NCBI GenBank assembly: GCA_039516895.1
Contig: CP154437.1
Coordinates: forward strand, 558,001 to 622,000
Length of the DNA: 64,000 bases
DNA from: Campylobacter coli
GTDB lineage: Bacteria; Campylobacterota; Campylobacteria; Campylobacterales; Campylobacteraceae
Direction: 5' to 3'
Shown here: piece after piece, positions 1 through 11,888 of the stretch
Numbering within the stretch: position 1 is the first letter of the stretch
Layout: the number at the start of each line of letters is the position of its first letter
The notes under the pieces: generated by a model
Seen by the model: only the letters and a program-made list of their open reading frames with translations
Told to the model about the DNA's origin: nothing
The model's database searches: none
Translations under genes and position numbers: made by a program

Positions 1-845
1 TTGCCTTGTAGGGTGTATTGGTGGGATAATTTATCGCGCGCTAGATCAAGAGGAGTGCTCCAATCAACCCCAAAAACATCAAAATTTCCATCGATTTTAT
101 CCAAATAACCACTAATACCTTTAGGAAATAAAATTACAGGTATGTGAGGGTATTTATTTTTGATAAAATCAGAAATTTCAAGCATGTATTTAAATGAAAA
201 ATCAAAAAATTTATCACATTCTAAAGCACTCGCCCAGCTGTCAAAAATTTGTACTGCATTCGCGCCTGCTTTGATTTGTTCTTCTAGGTAAGATTTTAAA
301 ACTTGGGTGAGTTTATTTAAAATTTCATGCAAAAGTTCTGGATTTTGATAAAGCATTTTTTTGCATTTTGCATAATTTTTACTCCCACTTCCTTCTATCA
401 TATAAGTTGCTATGGTCCAAGGGCTGCCACAAAATCCTATCAAAGCTTTATCAAGAGGCAATTTTTCGCGTGTTAGTTTTAAAGCATCATAAACATAGTT
501 TAGTTTTTTAGAAGCATTTTGATCATCTAGCTTGTTAAGATCTTCTAGGGTTGAAATAGGTGTTTGAAATACCGGTCCTTCGCCTTTTTCAAAGCGTAAA
601 TTCATTCCCATTTCAAGAGGGACTACTAAAATGTCTGAAAAGATAATCGCTGCATCAACCCCTAAAATATCAACAGGTTGTAAAGAAACCTCCGAAGCTC
701 TTTTGTAGTCTTTACATAAAGATAAAAAATCTCCCGCCTCTTGTCTAACTTTCATATATTCAGGCAAATATCTTCCTGCTTGACGCATCATCCAAACGGG
801 TGTATAAGGTGTGGGTTTTTTAAAGCAAGCGTCGATAAAAATCAT
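1..845 (-). CDS. hemE: Uroporphyrinogen decarboxylase, C-terminus cut by window edge
   Basis: HemE decarboxylates uroporphyrinogen III to coproporphyrinogen III in cytoplasmic haem synthesis. About 281 codons of the usual ~340 are present, and the C-terminus lies beyond position 1. The translation starts [20 protein letters not shown] and runs into the [10 protein letters not shown] substrate-binding signature near residue 23. The segment [16 protein letters not shown] is also typical of the family. The ATG at 845-843 follows an AAAGGAAAA ribosome site. The gene reads away from ciaC. Identity is secure. Confidence 0.97.
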   Translation of the reverse strand, partial: MIFIDACFKKPTPYTPVWMMRQAGRYLPEYMKVRQEAGDFLSLCKDYKRASEVSLQPVDILGVDAAIIFSDILVVPLEMGMNLRFEKGEGPVFQTPISTLEDLNKLDDQNASKKLNYVYDALKLTREKLPLDKALIGFCGSPWTIATYMIEGSGSKNYAKCKKMLYQNPELLHEILNKLTQVLKSYLEEQIKAGANAVQIFDSWASALECDKFFDFSFKYMLEISDFIKNKYPHIPVILFPKGISGYLDKIDGNFDVFGVDWSTPLDLARDKLSHQYTLQG

Positions 846-956
846 AGTTTTCCTTTGTTTTTTTGATAAAATTATAACAGAAATTGATAAAAATAAATGT
901 GTTTTATTGTGTGAAAGATTTATGATTGTCTTATTTTGGTATTTTATAAATTTATA

Positions 957-975
957 CGAGAATTGAAAATTCTCG
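957..975 (-). terminator. Stem-loop after ciaC
   Basis: An 8-bp perfect stem (CGAGAATT / AATTCTCG) with a 3-nt loop lies just past the ciaC stop. The sequence beyond it on the minus strand is AT-rich rather than a pure T-run. It probably terminates ciaC ahead of hemE. Confidence 0.6.
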
Positions 976-997
976 CAATGAAATTTTAAGTTTAAAT

Positions 998-1309
998 TTA
1001 TATTTTAGCAGTATTTCCCGCATCGATGGTTGCAAAAAGTTTATTGAGTAAATCTTCTTCATTTTTCTTGTATTGATCTTCTCTCATTTTTTGCCAAGCG
1101 TAAGATTTAAAATCTTCTTTAACAGCACTAAGATCAAGATCTTCATTAGTAAATTCGCTTGAACTTGTCTTTTTATCTTCCTTATCTTCTTTGTTTTTAA
1201 CTTCATTTAGAGTAGCTTGAAATTCATCTGCTGAAGTGCTTTTTTCCTTAACTTTGGTTGTAGCACTAAACATAGAGCTTGAAGTTGTTTGGATATCTTT
1301 TACCACCAT
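998..1309 (-). CDS. ciaC: Campylobacter invasion antigen C homologue
   Basis: This is a small hydrophilic protein of 103 residues, rich in Lys, Glu, Asp, Ser and Thr, with no signal peptide or membrane segment. It matches the C. jejuni protein known as CiaC (Cj1242), which is reported to be exported through the flagellar apparatus and needed for full host-cell invasion. A longer reading frame extends upstream to 1390. I chose the ATG at 1309 because a near-perfect AGGAGG ribosome site sits five bases before it. The gene stands alone between hemE and a divergent LprI-like gene. The name rests on recognition of the sequence and its place beside hemE. Confidence 0.85.
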   Translation of the reverse strand: MVVKDIQTTSSSMFSATTKVKEKSTSADEFQATLNEVKNKEDKEDKKTSSSEFTNEDLDLSAVKEDFKSYAWQKMREDQYKKNEEDLLNKLFATIDAGNTAKI

Positions 1310-1555
1310 TTTCTCCTCCTTTGTTGTTGATTTTAAATTAGATAAGCAATTTTTATTCCAATTTAGAATTTTTAAAAGATTTTTTTGCAAATTTTGAATA
1401 ACTTATCAAAAATTAAGATAAAAAGAGTTTTTATGGCTTTGTTAATTTTTCTTAAAATAAATCCGTATTGTGATGGTTAAAAATTTTATATTTTGATTTT
1501 TTTAAAAAAATTAAAAATATTTTTGTTACAATAAAACAAAAAACAAGGAGAGGCA

Positions 1556-2144
1556 ATGAAGATAATTTTATTGACAATTTTAAGTTTTCTTAGCTTATGG
1601 GGCTTGAGTTTTGATGAGCTTATATATAAAAATGAAGTCAAACCAAGCTTTGATTGTTTTAAGGTTAAAGATAATGGCAAAAATGATGATGAATTAATTA
1701 TATGCAATAAAATAGGTGCTATTAATGAATTTGAAAATAAAAAACTTGCTTTGATGGATAATATCTTTATAAGTTTATATCAAGAGCTTTTAAAAAATGC
1801 AAATGAAAATGTAAAAGAAGATTTTAAATTGGTTGTTAAAAAAATGTTTAGAGAAAGAAAAAATTGCACTAAAGCCGCATCAAATGATTATATCCAAGCA
1901 AGTCAAGATCCTCAATCGCCTTTTGTTTACAAGACTGATTGTATAGAAAAAACTTATGCTAGAGCGTTTTTAGAGCTTATGCAAAAAGCTAAAAAAGATA
2001 CTCAAAGCAAAGAAAGATTAAAGCAAATTTTTAATAATCAAGTAGATAGGTATGAAAATTTAATCCAAATAAGCATTCAAGATCCTATAGATTTGGAAAT
2101 TTTTATAGATAATCTAGCCCAAGAGGGCTTGATCGATGATAAGG

Positions 2145-2161
<17 letters not shown>
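1556..2161 (+). CDS. Secreted LprI/DUF1311-like protein
   Basis: The 201-residue product begins with a signal peptide ([18 protein letters not shown]) and is probably periplasmic. Residues ~30-85 show the spaced pattern of LprI/DUF1311 domains: a Cys, an acidic stretch, a second Cys in ICNK, then a Leu-rich helix and a later Cys (RKNC). Some family members inhibit lysozyme; that role is only inferred here. An AAGGAGAGGC ribosome site supports the ATG. Its 3' end overlaps the convergent pdxA by 17 bp. It could also be an unrelated four-Cys helical protein. Confidence 0.7.
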
Positions 2162-4024
<1,863 letters not shown>

Positions 4025-4070
4025 TTAGAACTTTTTTGCTATTATACTATAAATTTAAATAAGGAAAGCG

Positions 4071-5036
4071 ATGTTAGGTATAGATCTTGGCTCAAATACT
4101 TTAAGAGCGGTTTTTATAAATGAAAAATTGGAAAAGTTAGATGAATATGAATTTATCATAGGCTCGGCTAAAAATTTAGATAAAACGGGAAAGATAAGCG
4201 ATGAAGCCATAGAAAAACTTTGCAACGCACTTCAAGAAATAGCTAAAAAATACGATCTAAGCCAAGCAAAAGCAGCCGCAACTGCAGCTTTTAGAAAGGC
4301 AAGCAATACAAGTGAAATTTTTACTCGTTTAAAGCAAGAATTTCAAATCGATTTTAAGGTTATAGATGCCAAAAGTGAAGCTAAAATCAGTGTTTTGGGT
4401 ATGAAAATGGGGCTTTTAAATTTAGGCTTAAATTTGGATTGTGGATATTGTGATTTAGGGGGTGCATCTTGTGAATTTTCTTTTAGAGAGAATTTTCAAA
4501 GTTTTGATTTTGGTATTATCAGTTTTTATGAAAAATGCAAGATAAAAAGAAGCGTAAATTCTTTTTCTTTTAAAAAAATACTTCAAAAATATCCTGATTT
4601 TCCTTATAAATTTAAAGATAAAAAGCTAAAAATCCATTTTTTAATCCATGATAATTTTTTAAAAACCATGGCTTTTGAGGCTTTTAAACAAAGCAATGAA
4701 TTAAAAAAAATGCTTAAACAAAGTAAGATGAAAAATATCGTTTTAAATTCAGGCGTTCCTACGGCTCTAGCGGCTTTAAAAAAAGGATTAAACTATGAAA
4801 CATACGATGCGAAGAAAATCAATGGATCAAGATTAAATGTCAATGATTTTTTAAATTTTGGGCAAAAACTTTGGTATATGGATGAAAAAAGAGCAAGTTT
4901 TTGGGTAGGAAATACGCGTAAAAATTATTTGGTTGCGGGATGCTTTTTACTTTTTAGCATTTTTGAGAGAGAAAAGCTTATAGTGATTGATGAGGGTTTA
5001 AGAGAGGGGCTTTGTATGGCTGATTTAAATTTTTAA
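4071..5036 (+). CDS. Ppx/GppA-family phosphatase
   Basis: The 321-residue protein has the ASKHA-fold signatures of exopolyphosphatase/pppGpp phosphatases. These are the phosphate-1 loop IDLGSNTLR at residues 4-12, a conserved AATAAFRKA segment, and the phosphate-2 loop DLGGASCEF near residue 128. C. jejuni is known to have two such paralogues acting on polyphosphate and/or pppGpp; which substrate this copy prefers cannot be told from sequence. It is a short member without a C-terminal HD extension. It is monocistronic and faces away from pdxJ. Confidence 0.9.
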   Translation: MLGIDLGSNTLRAVFINEKLEKLDEYEFIIGSAKNLDKTGKISDEAIEKLCNALQEIAKKYDLSQAKAAATAAFRKASNTSEIFTRLKQEFQIDFKVIDAKSEAKISVLGMKMGLLNLGLNLDCGYCDLGGASCEFSFRENFQSFDFGIISFYEKCKIKRSVNSFSFKKILQKYPDFPYKFKDKKLKIHFLIHDNFLKTMAFEAFKQSNELKKMLKQSKMKNIVLNSGVPTALAALKKGLNYETYDAKKINGSRLNVNDFLNFGQKLWYMDEKRASFWVGNTRKNYLVAGCFLLFSIFEREKLIVIDEGLREGLCMADLNF

Positions 5037-5107
5037 TCATTCTTGTTTTTATGTAAAAAATTATAAAGATAAACTTTCAACGCTTTATTTTATGAGAAGT
5101 GTTAATG

Positions 5108-6058
5108 CTAGAATTTTGCAAATTCAAAGAAGTGAAATTTTTCATCAAAATTAAAAAATAAAATTTTACTTTGTGAAAGAAAATTTTCATAAGTCTTAAG
5201 ATTTTTATCTTTGGTGTATTTTAATAATTCTTCAAAACCAAAATCAATCAAGGCTTGGTTTTGTTTTTTTAGAGCTAAGAGTTTAAAATCATGTTCTTTT
5301 ATAAGCTGTTGAATTTGCGTAAAATTAATATTATAGGTTAAATCGCTTTTACCAAAAAAATCTTTTAAAGTGATTTCAAAAGGATTAAAAACTTCATGTT
5401 TTTGATAAATTCTAATGCTAAATTGTTCGGGATTAAACACGCCATAATCAAAACTTGCAAAGATAAATTTTTTAGAAGCTTTATCCAAATCTTTAAAAAA
5501 TTCTTCCAATTCTAGGCTTAATTCGCCTTTTTTTAAATTTAAAACTTCGCATTTTTCTTTTAATTTAGCCTCCATGGGTTCAAAAACAAGTTTAAAATCT
5601 TGCACAAAGGCCATTTTATCATTATCTATCAATTCACAAGCAAAACTATCAAAAAGCTCATTGCAAAAGAAAAAGGCATTTTCAAAATGACATTCTTTTA
5701 AGCTTCTCTTATGTGTAAATTCCACGCCTTCTAAGGTCTTTTTTTGTAAATTTCTTAATTTTTCATGAGGTTCTATGATAAAAAAAGAAAGCTTGGAAAA
5801 AATTTCAGGCCTAAATTCAAGTAAAGCAGCTAAAAAATCCCTGCTTAAATAGCCCTCATTGGCTCCTATTTCTACGAGTTCTAAGGGAAGTTTTAAGACT
5901 TTTTTATCTACAAGATCTAAAAAATGCTTTGCTAAAAGAGTGCCAAAAAGATTTCCCACGCTTACTGCGGTAAAAAAATCTCCATTTTTACCTATACTAA
6001 CAGCGTTTTTATAATAACTTTCATGCAGCCAAGTATGAAAAAATTCACTGAATTTCAT
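5108..6058 (-). CDS. MidA/NDUFAF7-like SAM-dependent methyltransferase
   Basis: This 316-residue protein resembles the MidA/NDUFAF7 (DUF185) methyltransferase family, whose eukaryotic members methylate an arginine in a complex I subunit. The family's N-terminal pattern appears as GDFFTAVSVGNLFGTLLAKHF. The SAM-binding glycine loop is ELVEIGANEGYLSRDFLAAL near residue 60, followed by an acidic IIEPHEKLRNLQ strand and a FFCNELFDSFACELI segment. Its start overlaps the upstream M23 peptidase gene by 4 bp. The Campylobacter substrate is unknown. Confidence 0.8.
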   Translation of the reverse strand: MKFSEFFHTWLHESYYKNAVSIGKNGDFFTAVSVGNLFGTLLAKHFLDLVDKKVLKLPLELVEIGANEGYLSRDFLAALLEFRPEIFSKLSFFIIEPHEKLRNLQKKTLEGVEFTHKRSLKECHFENAFFFCNELFDSFACELIDNDKMAFVQDFKLVFEPMEAKLKEKCEVLNLKKGELSLELEEFFKDLDKASKKFIFASFDYGVFNPEQFSIRIYQKHEVFNPFEITLKDFFGKSDLTYNINFTQIQQLIKEHDFKLLALKKQNQALIDFGFEELLKYTKDKNLKTYENFLSQSKILFFNFDEKFHFFEFAKF

Positions 6059-6876
6059 TGAAAAAGTGTATTGAATTTAGAGATAAAATCCAAAGGATCT
6101 ACCTGCTTGCCTCCAGCTAAAATACCAAAATGCAAGTGTGGTCCACTAACCCTTCCTGTAGCCCCACTCAGTCCTAAAAAATCACCTTTTTTAATCCTTT
6201 GTCCTACCTTGACTTCGATTTTAGAAAGATGATAATACTGCGAGTAAATTCCAAAACCATGATCAATGACTACGGATTTTCCTGCAAAATAACGATCTTT
6301 TGCTATTTTTACTATGCCTGAATTAGCCGCATAGATAGGAGTTCCCACAGCAGCTCTAAAGTCCGTTCCGCTGTGATAGCTTGCAACTTTTTCATTAAAG
6401 GTTCTTGCTTTGCCAAAATCACTTGTGATAAAAGAATCTAAAGGAGTATTAAAAGAGCCATCAAATAAAGCTTTTGGAGTATAAGAGCTATAAATTGCAT
6501 TAGCTTCTTTAAATTCTTTAGCAATGCGTTCTTGAACGGCTTTAGGTGGAAAAATTTTTTTATTTTCTACGCTTAATTTTTCACTTTTATAATTGCCTTC
6601 TAAAGTTTTTATAAAAATTTCTTCTTTTTTGTTTTTGTAAAGAGCAATCAGTTTTGTATTTTGAGGTGGATTTTTATAAGGCAGTGAAAATATAGCTAAA
6701 ATTTTTTCTTGATTTTTAGGATGAGGAAAGGTGGCTAAAATTTTATCCTCATTTTTTAAAGAAATAAAATCTTTTTTATCCAGTTCCAAAAATAAAGCTT
6801 GTCCTTTGATAAGCTCGAAATTTTGAGCACCAAAAAGCCAAAGAGCAAGGCTTAGAAAAAGCCAAAAAGCTTTCAT
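6055..6876 (-). CDS. M23-family (LytM) peptidoglycan endopeptidase
   Basis: The 273-residue protein has an N-terminal signal peptide (MKAFWLFLSLALWLFGA) and a C-terminal LytM/M23 zinc peptidase domain. The zinc and catalytic residues are complete: H168 and D172 in HSGTD, H216 in the YYHLSK segment, and H247/H249 in HLHFG. It is expected to cut peptide cross-links in the periplasm and could affect helical cell shape, as related epsilonproteobacterial M23 enzymes do. It overlaps glyS and the MidA-like gene by 4 bp on each side. A second M23 gene lies at 26233-27393. Confidence 0.92.
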   Translation of the reverse strand: MKAFWLFLSLALWLFGAQNFELIKGQALFLELDKKDFISLKNEDKILATFPHPKNQEKILAIFSLPYKNPPQNTKLIALYKNKKEEIFIKTLEGNYKSEKLSVENKKIFPPKAVQERIAKEFKEANAIYSSYTPKALFDGSFNTPLDSFITSDFGKARTFNEKVASYHSGTDFRAAVGTPIYAANSGIVKIAKDRYFAGKSVVIDHGFGIYSQYYHLSKIEVKVGQRIKKGDFLGLSGATGRVSGPHLHFGILAGGKQVDPLDFISKFNTLFQ

Positions 6877-8867
6877 AGGCTTAACTCTTTAAGATCAGCG
6901 ATTTTTAGGAATTCTTCGTAAATTTCATAGATAAGTGCTTGGCGATTATTTTTAAGTTTTTCATCTTCAGCATTGATCATTACTTTATCGAAAAATTCAT
7001 CTATAAAAGGTTTAAGCGAAAAGAGATTTTCAAGTTTTTCTTGTAAAGAGTGTGCTTGAATTTTTTCCTTAAAGGCTTTATAAAGTTTATTTTCTGCTTC
7101 TTCAATAAAGAGGTTTTCATCGACTTTGTGTGAAGTTTTATTAGCGATATTGGCCAGTCTTTTAAAGGTAGTGAAATTTTCTTGAAAATTAGCTTTTTTG
7201 CTTAATTCTATAAGGGCTTTTACGCTTTGATTGATGTGGATAAGATCTGTATTTTTAGAACTTAAAACCGCTTTGATAAAAGAAGCGTTAACGCTATAAA
7301 AGGTATAAAGTCTTTCAAAAATAAAATCTTTTAAAATTTGCATATCAAAGTTTTTATAGTGGCTTGCTAGTTTTTCTAGTAGTGCTTGAATGTCAAATTC
7401 TTTGTTTAAATTTAGGGCAATTTTGATTATCCCATTAGCAGCGCGTCTTAAAGCGTAAGGATCTTTCGTACCGCTTGGAATTTTGCCTATGCTAAAAAGT
7501 CCTATGAGAGTATCAAGCTTGTTCGCAAGGGCAACTATGCTTGAAAATTCAGTGCTAGGAAGTGGAGCTTGTTCGGAATTTGGCAGGTATTGCTCCTTTA
7601 TAGCAAGACAAATTTCATAATCTAAGCCCATTTTTTGTGCATAATAGCTTCCCATAATCCCTTGCAAATCTGTAAATTCATAGACCATTTGCGTTGCTAA
7701 GTCAGCTTTTGCGTATTTGATCGCAGTACTTATGTTCGCGATTTTATCATTGTTTAGCATTTGGCATAAAACTTCAGCGATTTTTATCTCTCTTAGACTT
7801 TTATCTTGCATTGTTCCTAAGCCTTCAAGATAAGTCATTTTAGCGAGTTTTTCAGGATTTAAGCCACTTTGCAAATCGTTTTGATAGAAAAACATTGCAT
7901 CACTAAGCCTTGCGCGCAAAACCCTTTCATTGCCATGAATGATTTTTGAGTAATCCTCGCACACCGCATTGCTTACCACGATAAAATGATTACTTAGGCC
8001 TTTTTCATTAAAGACTGCAAAATAGCGTTGATTTTCTCTCATGGAAGTAATGATAACTTCGCTAGGAATTTGAAGATATTCTTCTTCAAAACTTCCTAAA
8101 AGTGCATTAGGATATTCTGTGATGGCAATAACTTCAGCCAAAAGCTCTTCATCTTCGCCTATTTGGATATTGTTTTGGCTTTCTAGGAGTTTAAATTGCT
8201 TGAGTATTCTTTCTTTTCTTTGGAGCGGATCTAAGATGATATGATTTTTCTCTAAAAGGCTAAAATACTCTTTTGCGTTATTAAATTCTTGCAAGTCATA
8301 GCTTACACTTCTATGTACAAAAGTCTTTTTAGCACTCTTAACGCCATAGCTTTCAAATTCGACTAAATTATCATCTAGAATACAAACTATAGAGCGGATT
8401 GCACGGATAAATTCAAAAGAATTAGCACCCCAGCGCATACTTTTGCCAAAGTTAAGGCTTTTTAAGAATTGATGAATCATTTCTCCTAAAACTTCTTGAC
8501 TTTGCGAACCTTTAATGGCTTTTTGATGATATAAGACTTCTTTACCCTTGATCTCTTTAAAAGAAAGCTCACTTTCGCTAATACCTGCTTTTTGTAAAAA
8601 GCTTTGCCCTGCGGCTGATAATTGCCCCTCTTTATAAGCGACATTTTTAGGCGCACCTATAAATTCAGCAAAGCTATCTTCTTGTTTGCTTGCGAAATTT
8701 TCATGAAAAATCACTAAACGACGAGGAGTGTAGTAAAATTTAAAATCACTCACCAAGCGATAATCTTCTAAAACATCTTTCCATTTTTTTTCTATATTGG
8801 CTAATTCTTTTAGTAAAGGAATAGCAGGTAGCTCTTCTGTTCCGATTTCTATTAATAATTCACTCAT
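6873..8867 (-). CDS. glyS: Glycyl-tRNA synthetase beta subunit
   Basis: The 664-residue beta subunit of the bacterial alpha2beta2 glycyl-tRNA synthetase charges tRNA-Gly together with GlyQ. It opens MSELLIEIGTEELPAIPL and carries the family motifs YTPRRLVIF, TSMRENQRYFAVF and GTKDPYALRRAANGI. The C-terminal ~120 residues form the helical, anticodon-binding-like region. glyQ is not in this window. The stop overlaps the start of the M23 gene, and a 53-bp gap separates it from the upstream HAD gene. Confidence 0.97.
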   Translation of the reverse strand: MSELLIEIGTEELPAIPLLKELANIEKKWKDVLEDYRLVSDFKFYYTPRRLVIFHENFASKQEDSFAEFIGAPKNVAYKEGQLSAAGQSFLQKAGISESELSFKEIKGKEVLYHQKAIKGSQSQEVLGEMIHQFLKSLNFGKSMRWGANSFEFIRAIRSIVCILDDNLVEFESYGVKSAKKTFVHRSVSYDLQEFNNAKEYFSLLEKNHIILDPLQRKERILKQFKLLESQNNIQIGEDEELLAEVIAITEYPNALLGSFEEEYLQIPSEVIITSMRENQRYFAVFNEKGLSNHFIVVSNAVCEDYSKIIHGNERVLRARLSDAMFFYQNDLQSGLNPEKLAKMTYLEGLGTMQDKSLREIKIAEVLCQMLNNDKIANISTAIKYAKADLATQMVYEFTDLQGIMGSYYAQKMGLDYEICLAIKEQYLPNSEQAPLPSTEFSSIVALANKLDTLIGLFSIGKIPSGTKDPYALRRAANGIIKIALNLNKEFDIQALLEKLASHYKNFDMQILKDFIFERLYTFYSVNASFIKAVLSSKNTDLIHINQSVKALIELSKKANFQENFTTFKRLANIANKTSHKVDENLFIEEAENKLYKAFKEKIQAHSLQEKLENLFSLKPFIDEFFDKVMINAEDEKLKNNRQALIYEIYEEFLKIADLKELSL

Positions 8868-8920
8868 ATATTACTCTTTTAAAAATTTATTTTATTTTAA
8901 CTCAATTTTCATTAAAAAAC

Positions 8921-9541
8921 TTATAAATATCTCTCTAAAAAGTTTTTAAGTTCGCTTGCATTGCTAAATTCATTTTCTTGTAAATCCTTTTGATACCATT
9001 TAGCGTGAAAATAAGGTATATTCGCATTTTTTGCACATTCTCTATCTTTTTGACTATCGCCTATAAAAATACTTGTTTTATGGGGTGCTTCAGACTTTAA
9101 AAGATCAAGCATCATAGGATGGGGTTTTGGTTCTATACCAAGACTTACGCCTAAAATTTTATCAAAATAAGGAATGATTTCATGTTTTTTAAGTATACTA
9201 GAAAGTGAGCTTTGGGGTGCATTAGTAGCGATAGCTAAAAAACAATTTTGTTCTTTTAAAAATTCCAATATATCTTTAATCCCTTCAAATAAAACTACGC
9301 TTTGCTCATAGTGTTTGATGAAATATTTTTCAAAACCATCTTTAAAGCTAGAATGATGAAAATTATCGATACTATAAAGCTCTTTTGCCCAGTCTACATT
9401 TGGGGTATTGATGGTTTGCATAATTTTTTCCCTAGAAAGTGGGCTTAAGTTTAGTTCATTTCTTATCTCATTAACAGCACAAGATATAGCGTTTGCGCTG
9501 TCGATTAAGGTGCCGTCCATATCAAAAAATACATTAATCAT
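8921..9541 (-). CDS. HAD-superfamily hydrolase, phosphoglycolate-phosphatase-like
   Basis: The 206-residue protein has HAD motif I FDMDGTLIDS at residues 6-15, with the nucleophile and acid/base aspartates. Motif II is in LAIATNAPQ, and motif III/IV is the Lys in EPKPHP followed by FIGDSQKDRECA. The helical cap between motifs I and II places it with Gph/PgmB-type enzymes. The exact phosphate-ester substrate cannot be assigned. Its start overlaps the stop of the upstream 110-residue gene by 8 bp. Confidence 0.85.
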   Translation of the reverse strand: MINVFFDMDGTLIDSANAISCAVNEIRNELNLSPLSREKIMQTINTPNVDWAKELYSIDNFHHSSFKDGFEKYFIKHYEQSVVLFEGIKDILEFLKEQNCFLAIATNAPQSSLSSILKKHEIIPYFDKILGVSLGIEPKPHPMMLDLLKSEAPHKTSIFIGDSQKDRECAKNANIPYFHAKWYQKDLQENEFSNASELKNFLERYL

Positions 9542-9866
9542 AATAATCCTTCAAATAAGTTTTATGTTTTTCTTTTTTTTCGCCTTTTTTGAGTTTATCC
9601 AAAGCATTTGCAAGGCTTAGAAGCTCTTCTTTTTGTTTTGAGAAGTCAAGGCAATTATTTACAAAATTTTCTAAGGTTTTATTATAGCTTGAATTTAAAT
9701 TTACTGCCTCGCATTTTTCAACTATTTTTTTATTTTTTTCCATTCTTTCTTGAAATTTTTCTTTATCAAAATTTTCTTTTTTTAAAGCTGAAATAGCTGC
9801 ATTTGCAAATTTTTCTAAAGCTCTTAAATATTTAACTCTTAGAGTTTTTTCATCAATTTTTGCCAA
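9534..9866 (-). CDS. Conserved hypothetical helical protein
   Basis: I do not recognise a function for this 110-residue protein. It is very basic and Lys-rich, predicted to be almost all helix with coiled-coil-like spacing. It has no signal peptide, and its single Cys pair (C53, C73) shows no metal motif. It sits between kefB (9-bp gap) and the HAD hydrolase (8-bp overlap), so it is probably co-transcribed with both. Codon use and AT content look like its neighbours. Confidence 0.7.
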   Translation of the reverse strand: MAKIDEKTLRVKYLRALEKFANAAISALKKENFDKEKFQERMEKNKKIVEKCEAVNLNSSYNKTLENFVNNCLDFSKQKEELLSLANALDKLKKGEKKEKHKTYLKDYYD

Positions 9867-9875
9867 TATTATCCT

Positions 9876-11498
9876 TTAAGTGTTTTTATGAATTCTGCAT
9901 TCTAGAGCTTCTTGGACCAAATTTCTTGCGATGACTTTTTCAGATCTTACAATGCGAATATTCTCATCAATGCTTGAAAAAAGCATCTTTTCAAGACTAC
10001 CATTGACATGGATAATTGTGTCAATAGGCTTTGGATAAGAAGCTAAGACTTGACAAATCATTTCGAGTTTAGCTTCGTTGGTTATGGTTACGATTGCTAC
10101 TGCACATTCTGTTATGTTGGCTATTTTGAGTGTTTCTTCTTGAGCGGCATTAGCAAAAACGACATTTTCGCCCCGACTTATACCAAGCTCTACCAAATTT
10201 AAATCACTTTCTAAAACCAAATAAGGAACACCAGTATTTTTGATTTTTTGCACTATCTCTTGCCCTAAGCGTCCATATCCAAAGATTACAAGATGATTTT
10301 TTAGAGTGCTGTGAGTGCTTTGCTGAACGACATTGGTATTTAAAGTCATATCTTCTACTACATTGGCTATTTTTCTTATATTGTTTAATACAAAAGGAGT
10401 GATAATCATAGTTATAATAGAAACGACAATCAAAATTTGAGCAGTTTCAACATCTAACATGCTTTTTGCTTGCAAGAGCGAAAAGATCGCTAAGGCAAAT
10501 TCTCCAACTTGGGCAATGGAAAAGGCAGTTTTTAATGCCACTCTTTTTTTGGTATATAAAAATAAAAAACCACACACTATGCCGAATTTTAAACCCATTA
10601 TGAGCAGAGTTAAAACACAGATAATAAACCAATTTTGCGCTACGATGCTAGGTTGAATTTGCATTCCTACGGTTATAAAAAATAAACCTAAAAGCAAGTC
10701 TCTAAAAGGGATTAAATCTGCTTCGATTTTGTGTTTGTATTTAGTTTCTGCTATCAAGGCTCCTGCAATAAACGCCCCTAAAGAATAAGAAAAACCAAAA
10801 TAATGCGCCAAAAAGCTTGCTCCAATCACCATAAAAAGTATAGTGCTGATAAAAATTTCTTGTGAGGAGGCGCGTATGATGAGCCTAAATATCCTATCGA
10901 CTAAGTATTTACCTATAAAGAAAAGCAGAGCAATTAAAATGGCCGCTGAAAGAAGGGTTGTGAGTAATAATTGTCCTATGTTTTGATTGTTTGAAGAGAA
11001 GAAATCTACAAGCAATAATAAAGGAATAACAGCTATATCTTGAAAAAGTAAAATTCCTAAAGCTTTTCTTCCATATTGCTCATTGATATCGCCATTATCA
11101 TTTAAAATTTTAAGCACCACAGCGGTTGAAGAAAGAGCTAGAGCAAAACCTACTATGGTTGCACTTTTGTCACCAAGTCCTAAAATTCCTATAGCTAGCA
11201 ACATAAAAACAAAGCCACAGGTAAGCATTTGCAAGGAGCCATTTAAAAATACTTCCTGTTTCATAGCCATTAAATGCTTAAAAGAAAATTCAAGCCCTAT
11301 GGTAAACATTAAAAATACTATACCAAATTCAGCAATATGTGCAATCTCACCCTTGCCGCTTAGATGATAAATTTCAGAAATAATCTCTCCTGCGGCAATG
11401 TAGCCGATAATAGTAGGAATTTCAAATTTCTTAAAAATAACATTAAGAACGATAGCTATGGCAGCTGTAATTAAAAAAATTTCTAAAAAATTACCCAT
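9876..11498 (-). CDS. kefB: CPA2 monovalent cation:proton antiporter, KefB/KefC type
   Basis: The 540-residue inner-membrane protein has about 12 transmembrane helices over residues 1-385, including the CPA2 motif ALALSSTAVVLKIL and the SLGAFIAGALIAE helix. A cytosolic RCK-N Rossmann domain follows, beginning LVIFGYGRLGQEIV near residue 405. The family exchanges K+ or Na+ for protons, and glutathione gating is known only for close KefB/KefC relatives. The last gene of the cbpA-hspR operon ends one base before it, so it may be heat-shock co-regulated. Confidence 0.88.
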   Translation of the reverse strand: MGNFLEIFLITAAIAIVLNVIFKKFEIPTIIGYIAAGEIISEIYHLSGKGEIAHIAEFGIVFLMFTIGLEFSFKHLMAMKQEVFLNGSLQMLTCGFVFMLLAIGILGLGDKSATIVGFALALSSTAVVLKILNDNGDINEQYGRKALGILLFQDIAVIPLLLLVDFFSSNNQNIGQLLLTTLLSAAILIALLFFIGKYLVDRIFRLIIRASSQEIFISTILFMVIGASFLAHYFGFSYSLGAFIAGALIAETKYKHKIEADLIPFRDLLLGLFFITVGMQIQPSIVAQNWFIICVLTLLIMGLKFGIVCGFLFLYTKKRVALKTAFSIAQVGEFALAIFSLLQAKSMLDVETAQILIVVSIITMIITPFVLNNIRKIANVVEDMTLNTNVVQQSTHSTLKNHLVIFGYGRLGQEIVQKIKNTGVPYLVLESDLNLVELGISRGENVVFANAAQEETLKIANITECAVAIVTITNEAKLEMICQVLASYPKPIDTIIHVNGSLEKMLFSSIDENIRIVRSEKVIARNLVQEALECRIHKNT

Positions 11499-11873
11499 CT
11501 ATTTTTTTTCATAAAAAATTAAATCAAAGCTATTTTTATGTTTTACAACCGCTTTCGAGCTTGCGTTTGGATTTTGTTGCTTACTAAGCTCTAAGCGTAA
11601 CTCATCGATTAAATTTTCAAATTCGTGGAGTTGATTTTTAAGCTTTAAGATTACATCTACTCCTGCTAGATTTACCCCCATATCGCGCGTTAAACGCAAG
11701 ATAAGTTTTATACGATCGATATCTCTTTGAGAATAGAGTCTTATTTTTCCATCAGTTCTACTAGGCTCTATCAAGCCTTCTCTTTCGTATTGTCTTAGGG
11801 TTTGTGGATGTATACTCAACACTTTTGCTACAACGCTTATTAGATATACGGGTTCATCATAATGGTGTTCCAT
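11499..11873 (-). CDS. hspR: Heat-shock repressor of the MerR family
   Basis: HspR is a MerR-type repressor of chaperone genes that needs DnaK as co-repressor in other bacteria. The 124-residue protein has the MerR winged helix-turn-helix at residues ~9-75: YLISVVAKVLSIHPQTLRQYE, then GLIEPSRTDGKIRLYSQRDI. A short coiled coil follows. It lacks the C-terminal effector domain of metal-responsive MerR proteins. It lies 15 bp downstream of cbpA and abuts kefB directly, the usual autoregulated C. jejuni arrangement. Confidence 0.95.
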   Translation of the reverse strand: MEHHYDEPVYLISVVAKVLSIHPQTLRQYEREGLIEPSRTDGKIRLYSQRDIDRIKLILRLTRDMGVNLAGVDVILKLKNQLHEFENLIDELRLELSKQQNPNASSKAVVKHKNSFDLIFYEKK

Positions 11874-11888
11874 GACTTTACTCCTTTT